This document shows positions 11,808-54,159 of a stretch of 64,000 bases of DNA, in pieces. The stretch is from Lepidostoma basale (Eukaryota; Arthropoda; Insecta; Trichoptera; Lepidostomatidae). The stretch is taken from contig JAHDVF020000440.1 in the NCBI GenBank assembly GCA_022606425.2, forward strand, positions 248,001 through 312,000. Direction: 5' to 3'. The notes under the pieces are model-generated. The model made no database searches and was not told the DNA's origin. It saw nothing but the letters and a program-made list of their open reading frames with translations. A program made the translations under genes and the position numbers. Positions within the stretch are counted from its first letter, which is position 1; the number at the start of each line of letters is the position of its first letter.

Positions 11808-11992
11808 TAATAACAAACCATCACGCTGTTTCACTGAGAGGGTAAGCAGAGAGGATGGACTGCCACACTACTCTATCCTGACATACCTCTCTAGATCCTC
11901 CACATTCATACAGCGAGTCACACACGCACGTCGATTCTTCCGGCTTTTAACGTGGCCGACTTCTACAAGTTGATTAATTTGGTCATGACTAG
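11808..11992 (-). mobile_element. RTE-like LINE 3' tail fragment
   Basis: This is the reverse complement of the tail shared by the dominant LINE in this window. In sense orientation it runs from ATGACCAAATTAATCAA through the region encoding R..RACV..CMNVEE to the end AGCGTGATGGTT. Only the 3'-terminal portion is present. Confidence 0.75.
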
Positions 11993-12350
11993 TCCCTGTT
12001 CATTGTAATATTATATAAATTTAGAAGTATGAAGCTAATGTAATAAGGTATATAAGACACATTCAAATATGAGCTGCAAATGTAGTGTCGCAGTTTGAAA
12101 CCATTTTTTTTGGACTGCAAATGTAGCCAGACGCACTATAAGGGTTAAAGAAAAGCTGGTAAAAATTTGAATTATGTTTAAAAAAAATCACTTTACATTT
12201 AAAATTATCATTGAAGATGTTGTCTGCAAAAATTCAATTAATGCAGATACAACGGTGGTTCAAGTCTTTCCATTCACATATTTTCCAGTCAATATATAAA
12301 AATGACAATCACAAAACAAAAAAAAACATCAAATTAGCAAAGTCTCTTCT

Positions 12351-26072
<13,722 letters not shown>

Positions 26073-26319
26073 GTTATTTCCGCAAGTTTCATAGATAATT
26101 TGATACTACAGAATCACAGAATAAAAGTACACAGATACGATAATAGACAATAATTGAAATAGCTTTGTTATATTTTATTTTAAACGATAATATAATTGAC
26201 TATAATAAATATTTTTTAAAACTCGCCAAACTTAATTCATTAATTATAATAATTCAACGAAAGTAGATTGAGTAAACAGTCTCTTATAATAGTATAATAT
26301 TAAACAATTTACTAACCAT

Positions 26320-26500
26320 CACGCCGATAACAATATGTAGGCAGAGAGGATGGACCACCTCCTCTAGAATTCTCTACATTCATACATTTTTTCCGACTTC
26401 AAATGTGGCCGCCTTTTAGTATTTGATTAATTTGGTTATGCCATGCATTCCTTGGTCTTCCACGACTTCCCTTTCCACTTATACTGCTTGTATATATCCA
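26320..26500 (-). mobile_element. RTE-like LINE 3' tail (degraded)
   Basis: The complement of GCATGGCATAACCAAATTAA...GGTGATGGTT matches the LINE tail with small deletions. It lies just upstream of the muskelin start. Confidence 0.65.
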
Positions 26501-26563
26501 GCATTTAAATCCGTTTAAATATATTTTTGTGTAAGAAAATATAATCCATATTACAGGTTTTAA

Positions 26564-27103
26564 GGGATCTGAGCTGAATGGTTCCGCTCAGCAAAGTGAG
26601 CTGACTCTTCTTAATAATTCATGGTTCACCAGTAGTTTGAGTCGTTTGTTAAAAATGATACGAGGTAAAAAAAAAAAGGTCGCGGCTGATATTCTGCAAA
26701 GTTGGAAAATTTAAGGATGGAAATCGTTCGCCAATTCGCTCATTGACTAAAAATGTATCCCGGTGAGCTAAAAAAAAATCGGACTTCAAAGTTGGTAAAG
26801 TGACGGAAGGAAATTTCTTGGTGATCTTTTTTTTTCCTCAACAAAGACAAAGACAACAACAAAACAAAAAGGTCGCCAATACATTTTTTCGATCATTTTT
26901 ACAATTTTGAAGTCTGATGACCTTTTTTTTTGCTCGTCGGCTAAAAAAATTGTCCTTGATGAGCAAAAAGCCTTTTGGCCACCTATGATTTTTTTCGGTC
27001 ACTGGAATAATTCATTTTTAACAAACGACTCAAAATGGTGAACCATGAATTATTAAAAAGAGTCAGCTCACTTTGCTGAGCGGAACCGTTCAGCTCAGAT
27101 CCC
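26564..27103. mobile_element. TTAA-flanked non-autonomous DNA transposon
   Basis: About 95-bp inverted repeats (26564-26660 and 27008-27103) begin GGGATCTGAGCTGAA and end TTCAGCTCAGATCCC, each abutting TTAA (26560-26563, 27104-27107). TTAA duplication is the piggyBac signature, although piggyBac ends start with CCC and not GGG. The interior is A/T-homopolymer rich with no transposase. Confidence 0.75.
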
Positions 27104-27269
27104 TTAAGTGATTCATTTTGCCTATCCCTAAACCACGCGGTAACGTGTTTTGACAAGCAATGTAGTAAATGACGTCATTTGCCGCCAGCCAATCAGAAAC
27201 GTTTAAAATTTTAGAATTTTTAATACCTAAAATTATATATGAAAACATAAGTTTTAAGAATTAAAAAAA

Positions 27270-27765
27270 AATACCATTAAAATCAGAAAAAAAAAGTTTT
27301 ACGTATTCCATATAAATTTTAACATATCCATCCAGTGTGCAAATTGATAACCTCTCCCCATCTATTTTGTAAAATTTCAATGCCCCTTTTATAAAAATAT
27401 AGTGGGTTTGAATAAAATATCGAATGAGGTAATTTTCAATATCGACCAAATTTTGGAATTTTTTGTCTTTCAATGAGTGCTCCATAGACCGAAATAGATG
27501 ATAGTCAGACGGAGCAAGGTCTGGTGAATATGGAGGGTGAGGTATAACCTTGGATTTTTTCAAGGGTCATTTTTGCTGAGTGAGGGTGTGCATTGTCTTC
27601 ATGCAGTATTACTCCACTTCGGTTGACTAAATTTAGGCGTTTTTCTAGCTTCAGATCGAGTCTCTCCAATTGCCAACAATAAACTTCTGACGTTATTGTT
27701 TCACTCGGTTTTAATAACTCGAAGTGAATGATACCTGAAAAAAAACTTTTTTTAAATAGGTACAC
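27270..27765 (-). mobile_element. Mariner transposase relic
   Basis: Minus strand: FELLKPSETITSEVYCWQL, RSGVILHEDNAHPHSA (second Asp), then after a frameshift near 27545 HPPYSPDLAPSDYHLF (third Asp) and the C-terminus. The N-terminal half and TIRs are not found. Confidence 0.85.
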
Positions 27766-27840
27766 GTGTTATCTATACCGTGTACGAACACAAACTGGTC
27801 TTAAACTGACCAGTTAATATTTGCCTAATTCCTGGTCCAC

Positions 27841-28090
27841 CTAATATTTCAAATGTTGTGAATTATCGACGGTTTTTCGAGGAACGAAAAATATCACTAT
27901 TGTTGTTACGAAGATGCTGTCGTCACGGGGTGAAACATGAAGATTACTCGTATTCCACTCCTGATCTCGACCAATCTTCACAACGTGTTGATGCCCAAGT
28001 GACTCGCTAATGCTAATTATTATTACGTTAATTGAGACTGCTCCGGGAGGTATAGTGATATGAGATTGAAACCAATATTTACTATTTACA
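27841..28090 (-). other. Unassigned minus-strand ORF-like segment
   Basis: After a possible TAG acceptor near 28091 it reads KYWFQSHITIPPGAVSINV ... VIFFVPRKT to TAG at 27841. IPPGA and FVPR are faintly reminiscent of ADAMTS spacer domains, but the spacing is far too short. No adjoining exon is convincing because the next open block upstream is transposon-derived. Confidence 0.2.
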
Positions 28091-28373
28091 ATTATATTTA
28101 AACACACAAACATACAATATAACAAAAAGAAAGGAACAAGATTACTTATAAACTAAAAAGGACTTACTTGCTATTCGTTGGCCAACGACTTAAAACTACT
28201 CCGTCACTGAATAACACTACTTGATCTGCGGCGAGGACCGACGCTGATGCTGTCGTGGCCAGCACGAGGACTTGCCGGAGGCTGCATGGCACAGAAGCAT
28301 CACGCGGATGATGGACCGCGTCTACTGTAGGTAAAAATTCGGATATTGTCAAGGAGTCTTCTCCGGTCTCAAT

Positions 28374-28600
28374 CTAAAGATTAGTTTGCAGCAATGCGAT
28401 GCATTTTTTCTTCCACTCCGCTCGGACCTCGGCAACTCTCTTCAACTCCGCATAGGTGGTGCAGCTCATATCTTGGCAAATCAGGTCTAGGTACTCTTGG
28501 CGAGGTCTTCCTCTGCCAATCGATCCTTCGACCATTCCCTCCAATATATCATGCAGGAAACATTCTTGTCGCAACACATGACCAATCCATCTCGCGTGCC
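28374..28600 (-). mobile_element. LINE C-terminal tail
   Basis: Minus ORF 28577-28374: RQECFLHDILEGMVEGSIGR, GRPRQEYLDLICQDM, YAELKRVAEVRAEWKK. This is a non-LTR retrotransposon tail of a type different from the RTE-like family. Confidence 0.75.
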
Positions 28601-28689
28601 TCCCTTAACTGGCGACAAGTAGCAACTTGAACGTCTGGCGGCGCTGCGACTGTGAGTCAGTTACTTTGTGTCTGCTCTGGGATTAGCAT

Positions 28690-28990
28690 CGCAAATTTTG
28701 CAGTGGTGTTTTAATGTTCTAAAGTGGTTTTTGAAAGAAAATGAGTGGAAGCGTGTTGTTGTGTCAATGGACCAGAAGTTACAAGCTATCAAGCGACTTG
28801 AAAAGGGTGGATTGGTACAACGAATGAGTGAAGAACTAAATGTTGGAAAGAGTACGGTTAAAGAATGGCGCCAAAACAAAAAAGGTGTTTTTTCAATGTG
28901 TTTTTCACTACCTTCTCTTTAACCGGCTTTTTCGTTATCCGGCCCTGGGTCGGTCCCGTCAAGGCCGGTTAAGAGAGCGTCTACTGTATT
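28690..28990 (+). mobile_element. Tigger/jerky-like transposon remnant
   Basis: An N-terminal psq-type helix-turn-helix (MDQKLQAIKRLEKGGLVQRM, LNVGKSTVKEWRQ) is followed within 60 bp by a 3' terminus GCCGGTTAAGAGAGCGTCTA then CTGTA. The catalytic region is deleted. A related terminus (TACAGTAGACGCGGTCCATC on the minus strand) lies at 28333-28310. Confidence 0.7.
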
Positions 28991-30849
28991 TATATTCTGA
29001 TGATTTATTTTTTCCTTCTAAATCACTTAATATTTTTTTTTGCAGTAGTTCTTAAGTAAAAACATATTTTAGTTTCGTATTCTACAATTTGGCATACAAT
29101 TCTTTTTATTTTGTTGAGTTAAAAAATCTCACAGTAGTGTCCGGTAGGACAGGTATTCGAAGATATTGAAATAAGTGTTTGCAGTTGTATTTTGGGTTCT
29201 ATTTATAAACAAACAAGGTATGATCGTGTTAGGTTATGGTGAAGACAATGAAATGAAACACTTGTAAATCACAAACATCATATATTTGTGTTATCCTTGT
29301 ATAGACAATATATTAATAAGCATCCACATATTCCACATTGATACAATAACATCACCATACATGATGACCAGTCTCCAATTAAATTTATATACATAATTCT
29401 TATACTCTGTACAAACAAAATATAACAGAAATCTTAAATTAATTGATATGAAATTATGACTAAATTAGACAAAACAATGTCCAAATTATTAGTTGAGCTT
29501 TAGAAATGTTACATTGACCAAATCTACCTTTTGGAACAAGAGTTAGTCACAGATTTCATTGTGTATTATTAAAAAAATGCTTAAAAAAAGACTCAAAACA
29601 TGAGTACCACAACACACATTTAAAATTGAAATGCAATATCCCCGCAAATTAAATAATAGAGATTGGATCCCAATATGCATATGATTAGAAGTAAACACCT
29701 AAAGAAACATACATTAAAATGTCGTTAGTTTCATTGCACAGAGGTATTTTTTAATTTTGATTTGCAAATGCTATCAACCATCTATCAGAGGCTAAAACTC
29801 TATAAGAGTTATTTATTGTTTCTTGAAAAACAATGTAAAACTCCATATTAAATTATTAAAATATTTGTTCTAGAACTTTTGTTATATTTTATGGGAATGA
29901 TATGTTTCGCTTGCTAAGGCATATTCAAATGTCAATCATTGAATATCCTTAGGAAATGAACCTTTGATTACGCTTTTGGGAACATTTGATGATGTCATAG
30001 CAAGCAAACAATCTTCTCAACGTTAAACATGTCACATAAAATATAACAAAACTTCTAGAAAACAGACATTATCATTCTATTAACTTTTTAAGAGTTGTAC
30101 GGTCGTGTGAAGTAAGTAAGTTCTGTCCAGGAATATTACGCTCATTTGGACAGATTAAAAAATATTCATTAACAATATGAATAGAGAATGAAACTGGAAA
30201 AGACAGAGGAAACGACATGATCAAATCAATTTTAAAAATATGGTCTTTTCATCAATCAGAAAAATCAATGTGTGTGCATGACGCATTATACGAATGTGGA
30301 GGAGACTAGAGAAGTTAATAATGATAGATATTGTGATACCTGATCTCACATGCCTACAGCGTCAGGGTAATTTCTGTAATTTATATATTAAAAATAAAAA
30401 TTGATAACAAAGTAATTGTGAACATTATCAAGAGCATTGAATATAAACAATAAAAAATAGTGGTTTAAATGTATTTATAATGTGAACTAGACTCAACATC
30501 AATCAAAGGTAGATTCTGGATGAGTTTATATTTTAGATAAAGTTAACACTTAATGACAATACATTGTAGAAATATTCAAGATAATTTTTCATACTGACAT
30601 TAATAAAATGAGACTACAGATTCCCATCAGGTAGAAGAATTCCAGAAAAGAAAACACGAATGCATCAATAGACATAGAATTATATAAACATACAAATATA
30701 AATGTCATGGTTTAAAACATATTATTATCAAATAAAAAAGTTATCTTAATATCAAACAAAACATTAATATGTTATTTTTATAAATTTCTTATCAAAGGGG
30801 AATTAAAAAACATATATATTTGAAGTTACCTAGAGTGATTCAGGAATAG
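28991..30849. other. AT-rich spacer with decayed repeats
   Basis: A TTCTAGAAG-family foldback at 29855-30070 (ATTTTATGGGAATGATATG; facing AACATGTCACATAAAATATA) and a degenerate plus-strand RTE tail at about 30130-30340 (CGACATGATCAAATCAATTT, GAATGTGGAGGAGACTAGAG) are recognisable. Nothing else is supported. Confidence 0.5.
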
Positions 30850-30946
30850 TATTTTAAATTTGAAATGTTTCATAGACAAAACCTGAAATTTAAATGTTTC
30901 ATAGACAAAATCAGAAATTCAAATGTTTCATAGACAAAACCACAGC
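30850..30946. repeat. Tandem repeat, about 31 bp x 3
   Basis: Three copies of AAATGTTTCATAGACAAAA with variable AAxCTGAAATT spacers. Confidence 0.8.
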
Positions 30947-31004
30947 ATGAGGTGGAAATTCTGATTGAAATATATACTGAAAATTATTTTTATTATTATT
31001 TTGT

Positions 31005-31225
31005 TGAATTTACATTATAACAGCGCGAGCCAAATCGATGTAAAGGGTAAAGCTATCATATTGATTCTCGTGACATATGATAAGTAGCTAATCTATCGCG
31101 GTTTTATTGTCTCATAAATTCTGCACCATACCAAAGACTGTGACAATCACACTGCCATCGCCAGGAATTGAACACGGGGCCTTCGAGGTGGCAGTCAAAG
31201 TACTAACCACTCGGCACGTATACAA
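31005..31225 (-). repeat. tRNA-derived SINE
   Basis: The minus strand has an A box TGCCGAGTGG and a B-box-like GTTCAATTCC, then the conserved GGCGATGGCAGTGTGATTGTC body and a 3' end GATTTGGCTCGCGC. Same family as 2888-3125. Confidence 0.75.
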
Positions 31226-31299
31226 AATGATATATACTTTAAAACAAATAAAAATACTGTTTACAATTACGTTTGTTTTATACTCAGTATTATTTTTGA

Positions 31300-31525
31300 C
31301 TTGTATCGCTCAGGGCGCACTAGACTGGTCCCCTATGGGGGGAAAGAGAAAGCGAGGCAGACCTAGAGCCACCTGGAGGAGAGCCCTGCAGGACGAGGTT
31401 AAGGCAGCAAGCCTCACTTGGGATGATGTTAGGCATCAGGCATGCGATAGAGTCGGGTGGAGAAGATTCCTTGAGGCCCTATGCACCACGGAGGTGTGAC
31501 AGGACAAAAAGAAGAAGAAGAAAAG
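31300..31525 (+). mobile_element. LINE 3' end with GAA-rich tail
   Basis: Encodes CIAQGALDWSPMGGKRKRGR, PRATWRRALQDEV, RHQACDRVGWRRFLEALCTT, stop, then ACAGGACAAAAAGAAGAAGA. Sister copies at 38145-38505 and 45908-46400 show this is a second LINE family in the window. Confidence 0.85.
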
Positions 31526-33214
31526 ATTATTTTTGACTTGGTAAGACATTATGTATGCATGGGGAAATCACTCTTGATATCATTACCAAGGTCAACGTAA
31601 ATAGGAATCATTTACTCTTTAGTGATAATCAATGTTGGGGGGACCTCACATGACACCAAGAGAAGAAAAATATAATATCTATTAGGTGAGGACTTAACTG
31701 AAGAGTAAGTATGGAATTGTGCAAATGTTTAACTGAAACAATCAATATATTGATAGTTTAATAAGAAAATACATCCTTTTTCTGAGCAAATTTAAAACAA
31801 AATACTATCCAAAGAGTATTTTAAACACACATTTTTTTGTTAACAACAAGATTGAGTTGTTTTACAAATATATTTGTGATTCAATCAACGACATTATAAG
31901 TATTATACAATTTCTGTGAACTAAAACCATGAAGAAGGACTAGGTGAGTCAAATCTATGTTCCATGAATCGAGAGTTAAGGACTTAGATTCACAGACTGT
32001 CATCTGGATATTTAAAAATGAAATCAAAACAGGAATAACAATGAGTGTCAAAAGGTTAACTTATAAATAACACTTGTTTCCGATTTCGGAGAATGTGAGT
32101 TGAATTATGGATGAATTCAATCCAAAAGCAGATTGAGGCTTTCGTTAATTTAAAAAAAGAACACAAATGCTAACATAGACAATCTTTAAAAAAACCCATT
32201 TAAGTAAGTACTTAATTTCCATCAACTTGTGATATATCTGTATCATAATAAAAAGTGGATCAACATACTGTAAGAAATTTAGTTTAATATAAAGCACATG
32301 CATAGTAAAATATGAATTACAAAGCTACTGAAGGTAAAATAACGAATTGTTGATACAAATAAGCATAGCTCAATACATATTACATTTAATTACATAATAA
32401 TATTGTATGTACACTCAAATTATTCACCTGGTGATGGCAACTTTATATATAAAATTTTTATGATTATCACATTTTTTGCTGATCACAATGATAACCAATA
32501 ATAAAGACATTTATAATACCAAAACGTGAACCCACTAATCATACATAATAATTCAACAAACAGGTAATTCTGAAGTGCATGTAATGGTGAATGGAATAAA
32601 AAAAATAGATACACCCCAAAAGAGGCAACACTAAAACATAAAGATTGTAATTGCCCGACTGAATTTGGATCAAACGTTTCATTAATTTTCCCCTTAATAT
32701 GCTGAGTAAGAACTTAACATTTTAAAATGAGTGTTTGAAATGGGATAGATGGAATATTCATAGGTAATTGATTTAATTAACAACAAGTCAAAAGTGAACA
32801 CTTTAAATGTAATTACTAAAAACCAACAAACAAATCGGCAAACGCTGACAACGTCTGAAAATTCATCAAGGGAGATTATTATGACAAGTGTCCAAGACCA
32901 ACTAAAGCTCTCTTCGAAACATCCAGTCTATTATTTGAAGGAAATAAAGATTGGAGTCTTTCTCATACCCCGAATACTATAGTAGCGAGAGTGTGTCATA
33001 AATAGTTGTGGGGCTTTGTTTATTTTTTAAACAATAAAACGTGACTAATAATTGCTTTTTTAGCTATTGCGAATACATATAGATTACAGTGAAATATTTA
33101 TTTTCTTTGTATACAGATGTATAAATCATTGGAAGTAATGTGTACTACAATACAACATTGGTAAGGGAAGGTAAACCTTGAAATTTAATTATTTGTATGA
33201 ACATGGATAAATGA
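31526..33214. other. AT-rich spacer
   Basis: No gene is supported. A short segment near 31565-31660 (GGGGAAATCACTCTTGAT...GGGGGGACCTCACATGACAC) resembles one near 35795-35860, implying an unclassified dispersed repeat. Confidence 0.4.
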
Positions 33215-33615
33215 TTTGATATAATTGCAAGAAAGTCCAATGACGTCAGAAAAGGGTTTATAGACCTGGAAAATGCTGCTAATAGAATGGGACAAGTAAA
33301 TACCAACAAAACAAAATATATGATCGCATCCAAAACACCAGCTTATACATCGTCTTAGATCGTTGGGACACCTCCAGCGAATGGAAGAAGATCGAATCCC
33401 AGGGAAGATTCTTAATACACGACCAGATGGAAAGTGAAGTGTAGGAAGACCAAAACTGAGGTGGATGGATGGTGTGGAAGAGGACCTCAGGGCAATCGGT
33501 GTTACAAATTGGAGAATGTGGACGATGGACCGGGGAGAGTGGCGAAGAATTCTGGAGGAGGCCGGGGCCCATAGTGGGCTGTAGAGCCAATGTTGTTGTT
33601 GTTGTTGTTGTGAAC
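33215..33615 (+). mobile_element. LINE 3' tail with (TTG)n end
   Basis: Sense translation in broken frames: LGHLQRMEEDRIPGKILNTR, GRPKLRWMDGVEEDLRAIGV, RGEWRRILEEAGAHSGL, stop, then (TTG)6. The long minus-strand ORFs over 33185-33691 are its shadow. Confidence 0.8.
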
Positions 33616-33730
33616 ATGGATAGGATTGTGAAAAAAAATATATAAAAAATGGCACACCTACAAAATTAATTAATAGTTTTGTAAGTTGCAAATTTGGTGG
33701 ATTAAAAAAATAGTTAGTAGAGTCCGTTCA

Positions 33731-34341
33731 TATCAAGGAGATTGTTTGAGTGACAGTGCGTTTAAAAAATACTAGACGCTGTTTATGTTTTTTTTTATGA
33801 ATACGAAAACGAAAAAGATATAGTAATAATATTTTATGTATTAAAATTGAACTAAACAAATATGTTATTTTTTAAATAAAAATTTCATCAGCTTCAATTG
33901 TAATCACAATTAAACAGTCAATTACATTTTTAATGTTGATAATGGATTTTTTTGAAAATGCAATTAAGGGTGTGACTAATATTCATAATGATACCGTACA
34001 ATGTTAAAATTTAAAGGAATTATTATTTTTTAAATTTAATATTTCAAATATCTGGTTTCCCGTCTCGTGGTGTCTTGAAATTCATATTTTTCTGACAAAT
34101 TTATGTTGTTATTGGATTAGAAAACAATTCAAAAACAAAACCACGAACACAAAAATGTCATTCCGACGTTAAAATTCATTTATTTTCCTAATTTCAAGAT
34201 AGTAGTTATTTTCTAATCACCGAGTATTTAAGAAGCTAATGCCGTACACTCCGCCTACAAAGAGCCAGGAACCAATCAGATAGCGTTCTATAACCAATTT
34301 AGGAGGTGTTACTAACACTATTGCAAATGATCTCCTTGAAG
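33731..34341. mobile_element. Non-autonomous TIR element, uninterrupted copy
   Basis: TIR CAAGGAGATTGTTTGAGTG at left and, reading inward, CAAGGAGATCATTTGCAATA at right. The interior contains AGACGCTGTTTATG, a TTCATCAGCTTCAATTG block and ACTCCGCCTAC...ACCAATCAGATAG. A second, interrupted copy lies at 57367-59286 and defines the element. Superfamily unknown. Confidence 0.7.
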
Positions 34342-36709
34342 TGAATAGACTTTACTCTAGATCATTAATAATAGGTGCATCCGCCGACCCAATAAAGTTA
34401 TTAGATAGTGAAAACAAATGCAAATCAATATTCAAATGTAAGAACAATGCGACTTACTTTGAAAGAAGATGAATATGAAAAGAAGAATATGATTTATATA
34501 GTCGTGTACTAAGCTTGAATAATCTTTTAATAAATATTGTAAAGAGTATAAATAATTTAGTGTTGACCATCAACAATATAATAGAAAATCAGGTGTTTGT
34601 TTTATTAAGAATAAATGCCTTGAAAAGGATGTAATAAAAATCGACATAAAATTTGTAAATGTCGCTTTTGAGATGTATTTCTAACTTTAATAGTCAATTA
34701 ATTTATTCAATATAAATTAAGATTTCTCTAGACTCTTTATGTAAATGTAAAATAAAAATACATTGGCCCAATTTCAAATTATCAATAGAACAAAAGCCTA
34801 TTTATGTACAATGCAATATTTTATTTTGAAATATTTAAAATAAGAATTTCTGTTTTCTAGTATATATTTTTTAAGCAATTTGAATATTTTATTTAATTTC
34901 ACTATCAACAAGAAATCATTAAATATCCTTACATTATTTAAAGCTCATAGATTATTTAATTCTGTTAAGATTTTTAAATATAATTATTGTTTTTATATAT
35001 TTTTTAAGATTCTCTTATGTATACAAATCAGTTATAATGTCACAAATAAGGCCAAATGCTCTAATAGAGAACTACAAAAAAGCATTTATTGATAAAGAGA
35101 AGAAACTTGGCAGTAATCAAAATAATCTAGAGTTTAATAGAATCTATAAATACATATTTTGAAACATTGAAACCAGAGTTCTTCATCTGTAGTACTTGAG
35201 ACTACTTAAGACTTTTTGTCAACACTGGATTTGAGAAGGTTTCTAGACATAGATTCTGAATTCCAAAAGATATTCCATTTAAGCTAACTTTACAACACAT
35301 TCCATGCTAAAATGTTTGAAATTTTATCATAGACAAATGTCATAATCATGTATCTGTCAGTTTCTATGACTTTGTATATATTCCTAAATTGAAATAAATT
35401 AAGTACTAATTTTTTTACCTGTTTTTTTTATGAACCACTAAAAATAATGAAATATTTTTGTAGGAACAATCATTTCGTGGCAGGAGTCAGGAGTAAAAGT
35501 CCTTTAGTTATATTGTGGGACTCTGATGGGTAGTAGGTCTATAGGGTATGTTCTGCTGCGAAGTATAGCTATATAAATGTTGTAATGTATCATGTTACAG
35601 TGACACCAGGAATGCTACTGCCAAGGCCAATTCTCTAGCATCCACGAGTGGTCTTATAGACCCTGAGCAATGTGATCACTGACATTACCATCAGTGCCAC
35701 AGCAGAGAGTGGACGAATGGCGAATTTCCAGCAATATAAAACTGAGTTCATTCAGCTAAGGGAAGTCAACACCTTCAGAAAATTCTCCAGAGAAGGCAGG
35801 GGGAAATCACTCTGGATCATTTCCAAGTCATCATCATGTGGGGGGAGACCTGACATAACACCTAGAGAAAATAAGTTATATTGTGGATTAAATAACTATG
35901 TGTTTTGCCTAAACTGTATATCATGTTCAAATGTTAAATGATGGGGCTTGATGTAAGGAGTAAGGATGATAAACATCCATTGTGCATATGTTATAATGAA
36001 GATATGGGATAATGTTTCTTGAAGCAATAGGAAAAATTGGTTAAGAGTTAGTACAGGTATTCATATCAATTAAAATATTAATTAACCTAAACATTATATA
36101 ATTTCAAACAGTTTCTCAGCGACGGAGGTATATTGCTACAAAATTATTATCAAGACTAGAATAAAACATTGCTGCACAAATCTTAGTACAAAAAAATAAT
36201 AACATTATTCTTTAAATTTAAAAAAATCTGGATCTTCAAACAAAGAGACAAAAATAATATAAAAATTACAAATAACATACATCTTCTGGAACATATCCCC
36301 TTATATATAACAATTAGATTTTTCATATAAAAAGGATAACAAATTAAAAATTAGTTAGCCATCATTTTGAACTGCACAATAACGCACATTCCATGCAATT
36401 ATTATTGAAGTATAATGTTATTTATTGAGTGATATTTTGCTGACTTTTAAATTTAATATTGAAGACAATTATGATAAAAAAACCCCTCTAAATTTCAGTC
36501 TCGCATTAGTAAAACAGATTCCGTTTGAGATTACTTTCTCACAATAAGTACAAAAAAACCTAATTTATAATTAAAAGGAATCCATTAAAATTATTAGTAA
36601 AAAAAACATTAAAAAAATAAACTTCAAAACATTAACAGCTTCATAAATGTGGCAACATTTGATTGAACGAGATTATTAATTTAAATTTAACGTAATAAAC
36701 ATAATAATT
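34342..36709. other. AT-rich spacer, nothing firm
   Basis: No ORF, RNA gene or structured repeat is supported. 35590-35870 is less AT-rich and contains the GGGGGGAGACCTGACATAAC repeat block noted at 31565. Confidence 0.4.
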
Positions 36710-37291
36710 AAATAAAACGATGTTTTTTAAGTACTTCCACTTTTGTCTTTATTTAGACAGCGACCGGTTTCGCCAGGCTCGCTGGCATCGACAGACTGGT
36801 GACACTATTGTAAACTTAGTCCTTTATATACATACAGATCAGGGGTGGTAAACATGAAGGCAGAAACATACTATTAACACGCGACGTGGCGTGTTTACTC
36901 CCACCATCGGCAACACGTCGATCTAGCTCGTCTGGATCGGGTGGCGTGTGCGCGCATGGCGTCGCGTCGGGTGTTCATAGTGCGATTCTGTCCATAGAAA
37001 ACAATACAATTTGATTCGACTCAACACGCATCACGTGGCATCAGGTGGCGTAGCGTGTTAATAGTATGTTTCTGCCTTGATTCTATACAAAAATAATCTT
37101 CAAATATTTATGTAAAATTTTCTGAATTTAAATATTGGTATTACAGGTATTCTTGGAGGTTCGTATATAAAGGACTAAGTTTACAATAGTGTCACCAGTC
37201 TGTCGATGCCAGCGAGCCTGGCGAAACCGGTCGCTGTCTAAATAAAGACAAAAGTGGAAAAAGTTAAAAATCATTGTTTTATTTAATTATT
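36710..37291. repeat. Large foldback with a hammerhead-type motif in each arm
   Basis: Arms of about 120-130 bp (36710-36830, 37163-37291) are nearly identical inverted copies. Each carries CTGTCGA, stem II GCCAG/CTGGC, GAAA, the palindrome ACCGGT, C, and a 4-bp stem I (CAGT/GCTG). In the plus arm these are 37200-37206, 37208-37222, 37223-37226, 37226-37231, 37232. The invariant core A6 is T in both arms, so neither should cleave. The loop holds another inverted element. Confidence 0.75.
36855..37080. mobile_element. MITE nested in the foldback loop
   Basis: Ends GAAGGCAGAAACATACTATT and its complement, with continuing imperfect pairing through ACACGC and GCGTGT. The interior is GC-rich (GTGGCGTG and CACGTGGCATC motifs) unlike its surroundings. 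Confidence 0.7.
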
Positions 37292-37540
37292 ATTTAAAAT
37301 GAACTTCCATCAAGATATTTCAGTAAAATCATTTGATTATTGTAATAAACATGTTTTTTGTCTGTTAATTCTTTTAGGTACATAAATAAACAACCATATT
37401 TGAATGGCAACATTCAAACAACGGAAGAATTCTTAAAAAAAATCAACTTTTTAATGAGTAGAGAACACTGCCACAATTTTTTTTTTATATATCTTTGAAT
37501 CAGTACATGAATAGTGAAATTAGGTTAAGCTAGCCATAAA

Positions 37541-53732
<16,192 letters not shown>

Positions 53733-54159
53733 ATTTTAAAACCATATATGTCTTTTTTCACTTCTTCAAAATACACAATGAATAATAATATAGCACGACA
53801 CAAGACGACCCACAAATCGCGAACTGTCAAATGATAAAGTGCCAGAGATAATAAGTGCTTCGTGAATTCGTGTAGGTGTCAAGCAATACCAATAGTAGAA
53901 ATAAAATAAAAATCAACATATGAGAATTGTGCTTTTAATCTCTCTTGTCCGGCGGTTAAATAAGTAACTAATTATTATGCTGCTGTTTTTAATAAATTGT
54001 AGCAAAAGCGCCCTCGATATCTGACATATTCTCACCTAAATGAAATATAAATTGTTTGTGGAATTCAATGCGTAATATTGGCAGTATTAATTTAATGTCA
54101 GGAGGTGAGGTTGTTGAGTGTGTTTCGAGTTCGGTATTCCTTGAATTTAAAACGCCAGC
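53733..54159. promoter_or_regulatory. Divergent promoter interval, Fem1b / threonyl-tRNA synthetase
   Basis: The 427 bp between the two start codons must hold both 5' UTRs and core promoters. No TATA box is evident at a useful distance for either. No transposon was detected, unlike flanking introns, which fits constraint. Confidence 0.55.

Noticed and set aside
28164..28374. Minus-strand open block with acceptor CTTTAG and donor AA|GTAAGT that could be an exon
   Set aside because: It contains TACAGTAGACGCGGTCCATC, which matches a Tigger-type terminus like the one at 28970-28990, and it abuts LINE and Tigger remnants. The open frame is best explained by transposon sequence.
33185..33691. 168-codon minus-strand ORF
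   Set aside because: It is the antisense of a plus-strand LINE tail with recognisable GHLQRM and GRPKLRW motifs.
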